A stretch of DNA of 64,000 bases, taken from positions 1 through 64,000 of the forward strand of contig NZ_JBHSLA010000004.1 in NCBI RefSeq assembly GCF_042657385.1, given 5' to 3'. Positions 19,901-28,427 of the stretch are shown here, one piece after another. Made by a program: the position numbers and the translations under genes. This DNA comes from Algorimicrobium hallyeonense (lineage in GTDB: Bacteria; Bacteroidota; Bacteroidia; Flavobacteriales; Flavobacteriaceae). The notes beneath the pieces were generated by a model. The model did not search any database. It saw only the letters and a list, made by a program, of their open reading frames with translations, and was not told the origin of the DNA. Every line of letters starts with the position of its first letter. The stretch's first letter is position 1.

Positions 19901-20614
19901 TCAAGTGATGTAACCATAGTTAACTTTGAAGAAGTAAACACGTCGGATGGTTCTGAAACAGATTATGAAATAATTTGGAGCTGGACAGTTGTTGATACCT
20001 GTGGAAATGAGGCTCAATTAAGTCAGGCTGTGTATGTAACAAATGAAAACAGTATCATGACGTTAAATGATGATCGTTGTAATGATGATGGTATAATTGA
20101 CTTATTTGATTACTATAATGGATCGGACATGTCCGGAGAATGGGTAGCATTATCCAATGTTGTAACACTAAATGGTAATTTATTTGATCCATTAAGTGTT
20201 GATTTAGGTGACTACACATTTAGTTATACGATTATGGAAAATGGCTGTACAAGCACAACTCGAGTTACCTTAAATGTAAATGATGATTGTATTGTATTAG
20301 CTCCTGAACCATGTGATAGAGAAAACATAATCGTTTCAACTGCTATTACACCTAATGGTGATCAATGGAATGAGAATTTTGAAATCTCTGGTGTTGACAC
20401 CTGTGGATATACTTATGATGTTCAAGTCTTTAATAGATGGGGAGCAATCATATATAAAGCAAATAACTACCAGAATAACTGGAATGGTACAGCGCACAAA
20501 TCATCTGTTGGTGGTGCTGACAAAGTACCTAATGGAACATATTATTATATCATTAACGTAAGAAATAGTGGATTTAAACCATTAACAGGTTACTTCTACG
20601 TAGGAACCAAATAA
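10994..20614 (+). CDS. Giant repetitive T9SS-secreted adhesin (SprB-like), interrupted by two assembly gaps
   Basis: A single gene covers this whole stretch. It looks broken only because two N-runs (17046-17142 and 19380-19474) have lengths that shift the frame. Restoring whole repeat units adds 1 and 29 bases and gives about 3,216 residues. Order: signal peptide (ending YSYSQ), a cysteine-poor N-terminal region of about 500 residues, a SprB-type repeat near residues 873-939, eight 85-residue repeats (1041-1720), two longer Ig/HYR-like units, six 81-residue repeats, two more long units, five 79-residue HYR-like repeats, and a C-terminal type B sorting domain with TPNGD and YKANNYQNNWNG. It should be exported by type IX secretion and used for surface adhesion or gliding. 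PorP/SprF and OmpA-type genes follow directly. Confidence 0.93.
14114..16153 (+). repeat. Eight tandem 255-bp (85-residue) repeats in the adhesin
   Basis: Unit starts are 14114, 14369, 14624, 14879, 15134, 15389, 15644 and 15899, each exactly 255 bp. Each encodes NTPDNATADAC, QAEVDxAFNTWL, SGGCNA, APLLCEGGTTTVTY and CNxSxxERTFSITAP, with four conserved cysteines. Copies 5 and 8 differ most. The rest are nearly identical at DNA level, pointing to recent duplication or gene conversion. Confidence 0.95.
16658..18114 (+). repeat. Six tandem 243-bp (81-residue) repeats in the adhesin
   Basis: Unit boundaries fall at 16658, 16901, 17143, 17386, 17629 and 17872. All are 243 bp except the second, which contains the first N-run and comes to 242. 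Each encodes a HYR/Ig-like unit beginning DTTAPVLDAAPADITVECD and holding a TWTATDSCGNTASE motif. Confidence 0.93.
17046..17142. other. Assembly gap of 97 Ns inside the 81-residue repeats
   Basis: The N-run lies in the second 243-bp unit. The frame before and after is joined only if the true gap is 2 modulo 3. 98 bases would complete exactly one unit and satisfy this. Further whole units could be missing. Confidence 0.9.
18664..19819 (+). repeat. Five tandem 237-bp (79-residue) HYR-like repeats in the adhesin
   Basis: Units start at 18664, 18901, 19138, 19375 and 19583. The fourth contains the second N-run and is 29 bases short. Each encodes APAAPADITAQCITELPEA, TATDNCAGDI and a TRTWTFTDxCNNTSS motif. 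DNA identity between units is very high. Confidence 0.93.
19380..19474. other. Assembly gap of 95 Ns inside the 79-residue repeats
   Basis: The N-run lies in the fourth 237-bp unit. Joining the frames needs a gap of 1 modulo 3. 124 bases would complete exactly one unit and satisfy this. More copies may be hidden. Confidence 0.9.
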
Positions 20615-20625
20615 AACTTTAACCT

Positions 20626-21552
20626 ATGAAACTTATAAAACATTATATAATTGCATTAGCATTATTGAGTTGTACGGTTGGAATTGCACAACAATTACCA
20701 CAGTTTACCCAATATATGTATAATACCATCTCTATAAACCCTGCCTATGCAGGAAGTAGAGAAACGTTAAGCGTTGTTGGTTTACACAGAAGTCAATGGG
20801 TTGGCTTTGATGGCGGACCAATAACCCAAACCTTATCTGTTCACTCTCCGTTAAGGAATGACAAAATAGGTTTAGGATTGTCTTTTATTAATGACAAATT
20901 AGGTGACGAACGTTTTTCATATCTGTATGGTGATTTTTCATATACCATACAAACTGGTCAGAAAACAGAGTTAGCATTTGGTATTAAAGCTGGTTTCACA
21001 AGTTATACTTTGGACAGATATTCTGCAGATAGTTCAGGTGATCCAAGTATTTATGGTGTTGATGATCGTTGGGATCCAAATATTGGTGCGGGTGTTTATT
21101 GGCATTCAGACAGATGGTATTTAGGTTTATCCACACCGCGTATTTTAACGAATGATTATAACGATGAAACAGGAGTCGGTCAAGACTATGCGGCATTGGA
21201 ACGCGTGAGTTATTACTTTACAGGTGGATATGTTTTCACATTAAGTGAAAACACAAAATTAAAACCCGCGTTTCTTTTAAAAGCAACCAATGGAGCACCA
21301 CTATCTTTTGACCTAACGGCCAACTTCCTATTCTACGAGAAGTTCTGGGCAGGAGCTGGTTACCGAATTGATAATCAAACCTCGGCTTTAGCGGGTATAG
21401 TTGATTTTCAAGTGTCCAAGCAGTTTCGCATAGGTTATGCCTATGAATATCCGTTATCAGACTTAATTGACTATACTGGAGGAACCCACGAAATATTGGT
21501 CATGTTTGAATTATTTAAAACAAAACGAATCAAATCACCAAGATACTTCTAA
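20626..21552 (+). CDS. Type IX secretion membrane protein, PorP/SprF family
   Basis: The 308-residue protein has a signal peptide (CTVGIAQQ) and the family hallmark QFTQYMYNTISINPAYAGSRE, followed by LSVVGLHRSQWVGFDGGP. The rest is a beta-barrel. PorP/SprF proteins form the outer-membrane attachment for type-B-sorted T9SS cargo, and their genes usually lie directly downstream of the cargo gene, as here with a 12-bp gap. It is therefore the likely anchor partner of the giant adhesin. Confidence 0.95.
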   Translation: MKLIKHYIIALALLSCTVGIAQQLPQFTQYMYNTISINPAYAGSRETLSVVGLHRSQWVGFDGGPITQTLSVHSPLRNDKIGLGLSFINDKLGDERFSYLYGDFSYTIQTGQKTELAFGIKAGFTSYTLDRYSADSSGDPSIYGVDDRWDPNIGAGVYWHSDRWYLGLSTPRILTNDYNDETGVGQDYAALERVSYYFTGGYVFTLSENTKLKPAFLLKATNGAPLSFDLTANFLFYEKFWAGAGYRIDNQTSALAGIVDFQVSKQFRIGYAYEYPLSDLIDYTGGTHEILVMFELFKTKRIKSPRYF

Positions 21553-21563
21553 AATATAATCGT

Positions 21564-23480
21564 ATGAAAACTAAAATTATATTCACATTTATTGCCTTAA
21601 GTAGTACGTTTCTATTTTCGCAAAAAAGAGTAGCAGATATATTCTTCGAGAATTACTCGTATGTTAAAGCTGCAGAGTTATATGAAGAAACCGTTAGAAA
21701 AGGTGATAGTAGTGAGCACGTATTAACGCGTTTAGGCGATTGTTATTACAACAACTCGGATACTGAATCTGCCGCAATATGGTATAAACTGGCCTTAAAT
21801 AAATATAAAAAGGTAAATCCTGAATATATTTATAAGTACATCCAAACGCAACGTAGTTTAAGTAACTATGAAGAAGCTGACACCTGGTTAGCCAAATTTA
21901 AAGATATTCAAAATGATGATAGACGTGCCGATGATTTAGACGGAAGTAATATTGCGCTTTATGAATCTTTAGAATCTTTAAAAGGTGTGGAAGTAAAAGT
22001 TAAAAATCTAGATATTAATTCGAAATATTCTGATTTTGGTGCATTTGTTTATAACAACAATATGTACTTCGCTTCTGCAAGAAATACGGAAAATGATATC
22101 TACAAATGGAATAATGAACCCTACCTAGATATTTATTCTGCGGAAGTTAGTCAAGGTGAAAATAATATTGACAGCATTTCAAACCCAACTAGTGTCATTA
22201 TAAAAGGAAAAGACCGAAATGATGTTCATGAAGCTAGTGTTGCCATAACTAACGATGGAAATACCATGTATTTTACTCGTGATAACGTTAACAAGAAAAA
22301 TAAGCCAATTTATGATAAAAAAGGAACATCACACCTTAAAATTTATAAAGCCACTAAAGCGGAAGATGGTAGCTGGGATAATGTAATAGAATTACCGTTT
22401 AATGACGACATCTACTCTACGGGCCATCCTACTTTAAGTCCAGATAACAAAACATTGTATTTTGTGTCTGACCGTGAGGGCGGTTTGGGACAAACCGATA
22501 TTTATCAAGTTGCTATTCGCGGCGATTCATATGATGCACCCGTAAATTTAGGCAAAAAAGTAAATACAGAAGGTCGTGAAATGTTCCCATTTGTTGCAAA
22601 AGACAGTACACTATATTTTTCCTCTGATGGCTATTTAAACCTTGGTTTATTAGATATTTTTAAAACAAACATCCTTAAAGATGCCGAAGCTGAAGTAGAA
22701 AATATGGGTGCTCCATACAATAGTGGCTTTGATGATTTTGCATACTTTGTAGATAGTGATACACAAAAAGGATATTTCTCATCCAATAGAGCCGATGGAA
22801 AAGGTGGTGATGATATTTACGGTTTTGTAGCACAACCTTGCAAGCAAATAATTACGGGAACAGTAAGAGACAGTAAGTTACTAACACCAATTGCAATGGC
22901 AACCGTTCAATTAATTGATGAAACCGGAAAAATTGTAAGTGAAGTAACAAGTGATGAAAATGGTTTATATCAAATTGAAGCCGACTGTAGTCAAAAATAT
23001 AAAGTTCTCGGTATGAAAGCCGATTACAAAGACGACCTGAAAGATGTTGAAACAACGGATGTTACGGGTGAAGAACACGTAGTAGACTTGAATTTAATTC
23101 CGTTAATTAATGATAATGAAATCGTAATTAATCCGATATTCTTCGACTTTGATAAATGGGGAATTAGAGCTGATGCGGCTTATGAGCTGGAAAACATTGT
23201 TTCAGTCATGCGCGCACATCCAAATATGGTAATTAAAATTGAATCGCATACTGATAGTCGTGGTGGTGATAACTACAATTTAAAACTTTCTGATAGAAGA
23301 GCGAAGTCTACCCAAGAGTATTTATACTCTAGAGGTATTACAACAGATCGTATTGAAAGTGCCATTGGATATGGAGAAACACGTTTAATAAATGAGTGCT
23401 CAAACGGTGTGAAATGTTCCGCGAAAAAACATCAAGAAAATAGACGTTCTAAATTTATTATCTTAAAAGATAATGATTAA
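21564..23480 (+). CDS. OmpA-family protein with TPR, PD40 and carboxypeptidase-like domains (PorE-like)
   Basis: The 638-residue protein has a signal peptide (TFLFSQ), then TPR-like helices (about 25-120), a WD40-like PD40 beta-propeller (about 180-430, with HPTLSPDNKTLYFVSDREGGLGQTD split into typical blades), a carboxypeptidase-regulatory-like unit (about 430-510) and a C-terminal OmpA domain (FFDFDKWGIR, HTDSRGGDNYNLKLSDRRA). This is the layout of PorE-type peptidoglycan-binding T9SS accessory proteins. It is the last gene of the adhesin operon, 11 bp after the PorP/SprF gene. Confidence 0.92.
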   Translation: MKTKIIFTFIALSSTFLFSQKRVADIFFENYSYVKAAELYEETVRKGDSSEHVLTRLGDCYYNNSDTESAAIWYKLALNKYKKVNPEYIYKYIQTQRSLSNYEEADTWLAKFKDIQNDDRRADDLDGSNIALYESLESLKGVEVKVKNLDINSKYSDFGAFVYNNNMYFASARNTENDIYKWNNEPYLDIYSAEVSQGENNIDSISNPTSVIIKGKDRNDVHEASVAITNDGNTMYFTRDNVNKKNKPIYDKKGTSHLKIYKATKAEDGSWDNVIELPFNDDIYSTGHPTLSPDNKTLYFVSDREGGLGQTDIYQVAIRGDSYDAPVNLGKKVNTEGREMFPFVAKDSTLYFSSDGYLNLGLLDIFKTNILKDAEAEVENMGAPYNSGFDDFAYFVDSDTQKGYFSSNRADGKGGDDIYGFVAQPCKQIITGTVRDSKLLTPIAMATVQLIDETGKIVSEVTSDENGLYQIEADCSQKYKVLGMKADYKDDLKDVETTDVTGEEHVVDLNLIPLINDNEIVINPIFFDFDKWGIRADAAYELENIVSVMRAHPNMVIKIESHTDSRGGDNYNLKLSDRRAKSTQEYLYSRGITTDRIESAIGYGETRLINECSNGVKCSAKKHQENRRSKFIILKDND

Positions 23481-23580
23481 CTAACAGTTGTTTTTAAACA
23501 TACAGTTAATAAGATTGGCGAACTGATTTAATATGCTTACACATCATTAAAACCTTCCTAACAATAGTCTTAATAACTAT

Positions 23581-23607
23581 AAAGCCACTCCAAATGGAGT
23601 GGCTTTT
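23581..23607 (+). terminator. Terminator of the adhesin operon
   Basis: AAAGCCACTCC (23581-23591) pairs perfectly with GGAGTGGCTTT (23596-23606) around an AAAT loop and runs into T residues. Confidence 0.88.
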
Positions 23608-23637
23608 AAATTTTAAATAGATAAGATTTAATGAATT

Positions 23638-23691
23638 AATTATAGTAGATTTACGACCTAAAAAAAAATTAAATCTCAATCTACTATAATT
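23638..23691 (+). promoter_or_regulatory. 14-bp perfect inverted repeat just upstream of a beta-barrel gene
   Basis: AATTATAGTAGATT (23638-23651) is the exact inverse of AATCTACTATAATT (23678-23691), and the right arm ends 4 bases before the ATG at 23696. It may be a leader hairpin that masks the ribosome site or a regulator operator. TAGATTTA inside the left arm region resembles a degenerate -7 box. Confidence 0.6.
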
Positions 23692-23695
23692 CTAA

Positions 23696-24274
23696 ATGAA
23701 ACATAATCTACTACGCGCATGTCTTGTATTTTGTATTTACTATTCGTCTCAAGCACAAACACAAACATCTTCGTCTAGTGTTGAAAAATCTGTTTTTGGT
23801 ATACAAACTGGCTTCTTGGGAATTTGGGTTCATCATGAGGCCAAATTAAGCAATAGTATAGCATTAAGAACGGAACTAGGTTTGGAAGCTGGCATTTTTG
23901 ATGGTGCTAAATACCCTAAAACGGGATACTTTTTAGTTCCTGCCATCACTTTAGAACCGCGTTGGTATTATAATTTAAATAAACGTGTTAAAAAATCCCG
24001 AAATATTTCAGGTAACAGCGGAAATTTTATTGCCTTAAAAACAACCTACCACCCCGACGTTATTGTGGTTACTAATTATGACAATGTCAATTTTATTAGT
24101 GATTTTTCTATTGTCCCAACCTGGGGAGTTAGACGACAAATTGGAGAACATTTCAATTACGAAACCGGAATTGGTATTGGTTATATTCATTTTTTCAATC
24201 CGAACAACGTCTCTTTTGATAATGAAGCCGATCTAGCTCTTAACTTACACTTAAGACTTGGTTATCGTTTTTAA
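23696..24274 (+). CDS. Predicted outer membrane beta-barrel protein
   Basis: The 192-residue protein has a signal peptide ending in SSQAQ. The mature part begins FGIQTGFLGIWVHHEAKLS and alternates amphipathic strands with charged loops, ending LNLHLRLGYRF with the terminal aromatic residue typical of barrels. I do not recognise a specific family beyond a general barrel. It stands alone between two terminators and has a striking inverted repeat in its leader. Confidence 0.75.
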   Translation: MKHNLLRACLVFCIYYSSQAQTQTSSSSVEKSVFGIQTGFLGIWVHHEAKLSNSIALRTELGLEAGIFDGAKYPKTGYFLVPAITLEPRWYYNLNKRVKKSRNISGNSGNFIALKTTYHPDVIVVTNYDNVNFISDFSIVPTWGVRRQIGEHFNYETGIGIGYIHFFNPNNVSFDNEADLALNLHLRLGYRF

Positions 24275-24291
24275 TTTCAGGTATTAATAAC

Positions 24292-24337
24292 AAAAAAAAA
24301 CTACCAACTTGGTATCCAAAGTGGTAGTTTTTTTTTA
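24292..24337. terminator. Bidirectional terminator
   Basis: ACTACCA and TGGTAGT (24322-24328) form the outer stem, and CTTGG with CCAA extends it inward. Long A and T runs flank it, so it serves both convergent genes. Confidence 0.85.
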
Positions 24338-24360
24338 AAATAATCTGAATAAACTCTTAT

Positions 24361-24858
24361 TTATTTCTTAACAAAGATGTTTGTATAATACCAATCGCCT
24401 TCCGCATTTTGATCCGCTGATAAGTCAAAATCGGTAAAGTCTCCTTCTATATTCGCTTTATGATTTGTACTATTTAACCAAGCGGTTACAACCGTTTGAG
24501 CAGATGTAAAGCCATAAGCTACATTTTCCGATACATCGCGAGCCCCTAAACTACTTTCTAAAAATAATTTACGTTGGTAAAAATTATCATGAGAAACAAT
24601 ATTATTGGTAATCATATAATCTGTATGATTAAATGCCTGCGCTTTAATAATGCCAACATTATTCAACGGGTTTAACCCTTTACTTAATCTATAGTCATTA
24701 ATCAATTCCATAATTTCTATTTCTATGGTCTTAGTTTCTGGAACTACTAAATTAGATGTATTTATTTCAGCAGCCTTATCTTCTATGGAATCAGAAGAAC
24801 ACGAAGTCATAAACATGGCTAATAATACCATAACTGGTAGTAAAGTAAACTTTTTCAT
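24361..24858 (-). CDS. CAP-domain (SCP/PR1-like) lipoprotein
   Basis: The 165-residue protein has a lipobox (FMTSCSS, Cys20) and a CAP domain: INDYRLSKGLNPL, AFNHTDYMI, ISEN-type SENVAYG, and AWLNSTNHKANI. The putative CAP histidines and glutamates are visible in these segments. It resembles the YkwD group of secreted CAP proteins, whose function is poorly known. It is monocistronic and shares its terminator with the convergent barrel gene. Confidence 0.88.
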   Translation of the reverse strand: MKKFTLLPVMVLLAMFMTSCSSDSIEDKAAEINTSNLVVPETKTIEIEIMELINDYRLSKGLNPLNNVGIIKAQAFNHTDYMITNNIVSHDNFYQRKLFLESSLGARDVSENVAYGFTSAQTVVTAWLNSTNHKANIEGDFTDFDLSADQNAEGDWYYTNIFVKK

Positions 24859-25022
24859 TGTAGGTTATTTAGATTTGGGATTATAAAAATAGAATCCTTT
24901 CTCTAAACAACTGTTAACAAAATGTTAAAATCGACAAACGACATGCATTTAATCGTTTTTTAATGTATTTAATCGATGAAATACACTTTAATATTTAATT
25001 TATATGCATTTCGTCGTCATAA

Positions 25023-25682
25023 TCATGGCGATAATCGGTTTTTAACCCAATTAAACGCTGTATCCAATTGATAATGAATCCGGTCATGCAATCTATTAGG
25101 CCGTCCCTGCCAAAACTCAATTGAAACGGGCTTTACCATATAGCCACCCCAAAAATCAGGTCTTGGAATTTCTTTTCCCTCGTATGCCTGTTCTAATTTT
25201 TTTAAATCGGCTTCTAATTCTGCCCGATCTTTAACCACAGCGCTTTGATTTGATGCTATAGCCCCTAACTGACTTCCTCTTGGGCGCGATTCAAAATAAC
25301 CATCACTTAAATTCGCTGCTAACTTTTCGGCAACGCCTTTTATTATTATTTGGCGTTCTGCTCCATGCCAGAAAAATGATAAGCATACATGCGGGTTTTT
25401 AGCAATAGCTTGACCTTTTTCACTTTCGTAGTTTGTAAAAAAGATAAATCCTTCATAGGTAAAGCGTTTAAGTAACACGACACGGTTTTTAGGAAAGCCA
25501 TCTAATCCAATAGTTGATATCGTCATGGCATTGGTTTCATCCTGCTCAAAATGAGTATCCACTTCATGAAACCATTTCTTAAAGAGCTCCATGGGATTTT
25601 CAGGTGTTTCCTTTAATAAAAGCGCGCCTTTAGCATAGATTTTTCTATAATTACTTAAGTCTCCATCCATTGATAATGTCAT
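25023..25682 (-). CDS. pdxH: Pyridoxamine/pyridoxine 5'-phosphate oxidase
   Basis: PdxH is the FMN-dependent oxidase that makes pyridoxal 5'-phosphate. The 219-residue protein shows the family segments NRVVLLKRF, GFIFFTNYESEKGQ, RGSQLGAIASNQS and the C-terminal signature FWQGRPNRLHDRI. Length is normal. It lies head to head with a small gene whose promoter overlaps its start region. Confidence 0.96.
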   Translation of the reverse strand: MTLSMDGDLSNYRKIYAKGALLLKETPENPMELFKKWFHEVDTHFEQDETNAMTISTIGLDGFPKNRVVLLKRFTYEGFIFFTNYESEKGQAIAKNPHVCLSFFWHGAERQIIIKGVAEKLAANLSDGYFESRPRGSQLGAIASNQSAVVKDRAELEADLKKLEQAYEGKEIPRPDFWGGYMVKPVSIEFWQGRPNRLHDRIHYQLDTAFNWVKNRLSP

Positions 25683-25701
25683 TTAATTTTTTGTACATTT
25701 G
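25670..25701 (+). promoter_or_regulatory. Promoter of the 138-residue protein gene
   Basis: TTG at 25670-25672, a 21-base spacer and TACATTTG at 25694-25701 match the Bacteroidota promoter pattern. The start codon at 25752 lies about 50 bases on. The -33 part falls inside the pdxH start region. Confidence 0.5.
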
Positions 25702-25751
25702 CACCAATATATATGCATTTTACGCCCTAAATTTAAGCATTATTTAATAGA

Positions 25752-26168
25752 ATGAAATTTGAAAATAGCATTTATTTCAACCAATTAAAACATCAAAAAG
25801 TAGTATTTCCATTTGGCACCTATTATCTCTTTGATAATTATATCATTGCCGAACATACAGAAGAAATCCACTTCGATTGGCCAGAAATTAAACAAATATC
25901 CGATTATTTGATTGAATTTTATGGACCAAATTTAAAAATTGGTCATATAACAAATCGTATAAACCACTACTCTATTGACCCCAATCTATGGATTAAGTTC
26001 AATAAAGAATATGGGTTTGTTATTGCATCTGCTATTGTAATCTATGATGACTTTGGCTACCGAAATGCTACTTTAGAAAAACAATTTTCTACTAATAGCA
26101 TTAAGCGCTGCACCAGTTTGGAAGAAGCTATTTATTTTATGCAAAATTTAAAAGAGTTTAAAACGTAA
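25752..26168 (+). CDS. Hypothetical protein, possible STAS/SpoIIAA-like fold
   Basis: The 138-residue soluble protein has no signal peptide. Its alternating strand/helix pattern (KVVFPFGTYYLFDNYIIAEH, LKIGHITNRI, FVIASAIVIYDD, LEEAIYFMQNL) recalls STAS/SpoIIAA-like proteins. I do not recognise a named family. Its 3' end overlaps the convergent rnz gene by 11 bp. Confidence 0.75.
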   Translation: MKFENSIYFNQLKHQKVVFPFGTYYLFDNYIIAEHTEEIHFDWPEIKQISDYLIEFYGPNLKIGHITNRINHYSIDPNLWIKFNKEYGFVIASAIVIYDDFGYRNATLEKQFSTNSIKRCTSLEEAIYFMQNLKEFKT

Positions 26169-27063
26169 TAACCTTACCATCTCTTGCCAACTCTACAGAT
26201 TCAAAAATAGTTTCAGCCTCTAATTTAAAATCTTTTAAATTATCGTAACGTGTGGAATAATGCCCTAAAAGTAAGGTGCCTACTCCAGCCTGTTTGGCAA
26301 TACTAGCAGCTTGCTTGGCGGTACTATGTTTAGTTGGTGCTGCTAATTTTTCATGCTTCTCTAAAAAAGTAGATTCATGATACAGCAAATCAACGTCTTT
26401 TATAATTGGAATAATGGCTTCTGAATAAGCAGTGTCGCTACAAAACGCGTAGCTTTTTGGTTTATTTGGGGCTTTAGTAACCTCCTGATTTGAAATGATT
26501 ATTCCCTCCTTGTTTTCTACATCAAAACCTTGTTTGAGTTTTCTATAATAGGCCACATCAATATCTGCATTTAAAACTGCATTCATATCCAGTTTGCGCT
26601 CACCTGATTTTTCTTTAAAAAGAAAACCGTTGGTGTAAATCCTATGATCTAAAGGAATGGTATGAACTTCCACCTTGTCATCTTCAAAAATCAACGCTGA
26701 CTCTTTGGACGTGAGCTCATGAAAAATAAGTGGATAATTTGTCCAGGATTCGGCCAATTTCATTTGAAGGGTAATGATATCTTTTAAACCTTTAGGGCCG
26801 TAAATATGAAGTTCCGTTTCACGTGTTAATAAACGAAATGTAGAAATTAACCCAACGAGACCAAAAAAATGATCGCCATGTAGGTGTGAAATAAAAATAT
26901 GCTTAATTCGTGCAAATTTAATTTTATTTCGGCGTAATTCCACTTGAGTACCTTCACCACAATCTATTAAAAATAAATGATTATTTATGTCCAGAACTTG
27001 TGCCGTTGGATTCGTATCGGTACGTGGTGTAGCGCTATAACAGCCTAAAATGGTAAGTTTCAT
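26158..27063 (-). CDS. rnz: Ribonuclease Z
   Basis: This 301-residue metallo-beta-lactamase-fold enzyme matures the tRNA 3' end. It has the N-terminal TILGCYSATPR, the zinc motif HLHGDH within FISHLHGDHFFG, a DHR segment and later LGHYSTRY with the final histidine. Length matches the short bacterial form. It is the last gene of the pyrR-pyrB-STAS cluster, 78 bp after the STAS-like gene. Confidence 0.95.
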   Translation of the reverse strand: MKLTILGCYSATPRTDTNPTAQVLDINNHLFLIDCGEGTQVELRRNKIKFARIKHIFISHLHGDHFFGLVGLISTFRLLTRETELHIYGPKGLKDIITLQMKLAESWTNYPLIFHELTSKESALIFEDDKVEVHTIPLDHRIYTNGFLFKEKSGERKLDMNAVLNADIDVAYYRKLKQGFDVENKEGIIISNQEVTKAPNKPKSYAFCSDTAYSEAIIPIIKDVDLLYHESTFLEKHEKLAAPTKHSTAKQAASIAKQAGVGTLLLGHYSTRYDNLKDFKLEAETIFESVELARDGKVITF

Positions 27064-27082
27064 TCGTGTTGTTTGTCGTTAA

Positions 27083-27133
27083 GTTGTTAAGTCGATTGCG
27101 TTCAGATAGCTTAATACCCTGCGACTTACCAAC
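27083..27133. repeat. Inverted repeat between rnz and the STAS-like gene
   Basis: GTTGTTAAGTCG (27083-27094) and CGACTTACCAAC (27122-27133) pair with one mismatch over 12 bp, with a 27-base loop. It has no T-run directly after the stem on either strand, so it is not a standard terminator. It could modulate rnz expression or mRNA stability. Confidence 0.5.
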
Positions 27134-27141
27134 AAACTTTT

Positions 27142-27474
27142 TTATAAACCTAAATCGCGTTCCATTTCTTCCATTTCAATAATATCGTGCGCTTCTTTTA
27201 CGGTTGGAACCACTACCAGTTCATCTGGCATATCGTCTAAACTTGTTTGATTAGTAACTATAACAAACGATTGTTTTGCTTTTCTATGCTTATTTGATAA
27301 TTGGAGGAACTCTACAATATCTTGTAACACCACAGGTTTTAAGGTATTTAAATTAACAATAATATTGTCGTTTTTAAAGCGTTCGTATAGCACGTCTATT
27401 TTTTTAATTAATTCAATTACCGAAGCTTTCTCTTGGGTAATAATTGTTGTATTGTCAGTTTTATCAAAAATCAT
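27142..27474 (-). CDS. STAS-like small protein in the pyr-rnz cluster
   Basis: The 110-residue protein has a STAS-like pattern: short N-terminal strands, NIIVNLNTL, a helix, SFVIVTNQTSL and VVVPTVKEAHDIIEMEEMERDLG. The end is a charged helix. Flavobacterial homologues in this position are, as I recall, often labelled as ribonuclease Z by neighbourhood, but no metallo-beta-lactamase motif is present. It begins 4 bp after pyrB and is cotranscribed with it. Confidence 0.8.
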   Translation of the reverse strand: MIFDKTDNTTIITQEKASVIELIKKIDVLYERFKNDNIIVNLNTLKPVVLQDIVEFLQLSNKHRKAKQSFVIVTNQTSLDDMPDELVVVPTVKEAHDIIEMEEMERDLGL

Positions 27475-27478
27475 AGCG

Positions 27479-28408
27479 TTATTGTTTTATTTTGGATGCT
27501 AGTAAATAAATAATGGCCATTCTTACCGCTACACCATTTTCTACTTGGTTTAAAATAATAGCTTGGTTGGAATCTGCAACTTCGCTGGTAATTTCTACAC
27601 CGCGATTTATAGGGCCTGGATGCATTATAGTTATTTCCTTATTTAAACTATTTAAAACATCCATAGTTACACCGTATTGTTGGGTATATTCTCTGGTGGA
27701 TGGAAAATAATTAACTTCCATACGTTCGTTTTGAACTCGAAGCATATTAGCAACATCACACCAATTTAGAGCTTTCTGCAAATTGGTTTCTACCTTAACG
27801 CCTAATTTATCAATGTATTTTGGCAAGAGCGTTTTTGGTCCGCACACCATCACCTCTGCGCCTTGCAACTGCAATGCAAAGATATTTGATAAGGCTACAC
27901 GACTGTGTAAGATATCGCCAACAATAACCACCTTTTTTCCTTTGACCTCTCCTAATCGTTCTCTAATGGAATAGGAGTCCAATAAAGCTTGTGTAGGATG
28001 CTCATGAGCACCATCTCCAGCGTTTATAATACTGGCATTGACGTGTTGCGATAAAAATACGCTTGCGCCTGGATTGGGATGACGCATAACAACCATATCC
28101 ACTTTCATGGATAATATGTTACTAACCGTATCTATTAAGGTTTCTCCTTTTTTTACGGAGGATTGTGAGGCCGAAAAATTTATAACATCAGCTGAAAGTC
28201 GTTTTTCGGCTAATTCAAACGATAATTTAGTTCGGGTAGAATTTTCAAAAAATAAGTTAGCAATCGTAATATCCCGAAGCGAAGGTACTTTTTTAATGGG
28301 TCTGTTTATCACTTCTTTGAAGTGATCAGCAGTTTCAAAAATAAGCTTGATATCGTCTTTATTAAGGTATTTTATTCCTAATAAGTGGTTGACACTTAAT
28401 TCGCTCAT
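27479..28408 (-). CDS. pyrB: Aspartate carbamoyltransferase catalytic subunit
   Basis: PyrB condenses aspartate and carbamoyl phosphate in UMP synthesis. The 309-residue protein carries the carbamoyl-phosphate site FFENSTRTKLSFE, HEHPTQALLD, the aspartate-side segments HPGPINRGVEI and VRMAII. No pyrI regulatory subunit is adjacent. It follows pyrR by 19 bp. Confidence 0.96.
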   Translation of the reverse strand: MSELSVNHLLGIKYLNKDDIKLIFETADHFKEVINRPIKKVPSLRDITIANLFFENSTRTKLSFELAEKRLSADVINFSASQSSVKKGETLIDTVSNILSMKVDMVVMRHPNPGASVFLSQHVNASIINAGDGAHEHPTQALLDSYSIRERLGEVKGKKVVIVGDILHSRVALSNIFALQLQGAEVMVCGPKTLLPKYIDKLGVKVETNLQKALNWCDVANMLRVQNERMEVNYFPSTREYTQQYGVTMDVLNSLNKEITIMHPGPINRGVEITSEVADSNQAIILNQVENGVAVRMAIIYLLASKIKQ

Positions 28409-28427
28409 GATTATTAATTATTCTTTG

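Noticed and set aside
19204..19941. A 245-residue minus-strand frame across the second N-gap
   Set aside because: It is an antisense repeat shadow and runs through Ns.
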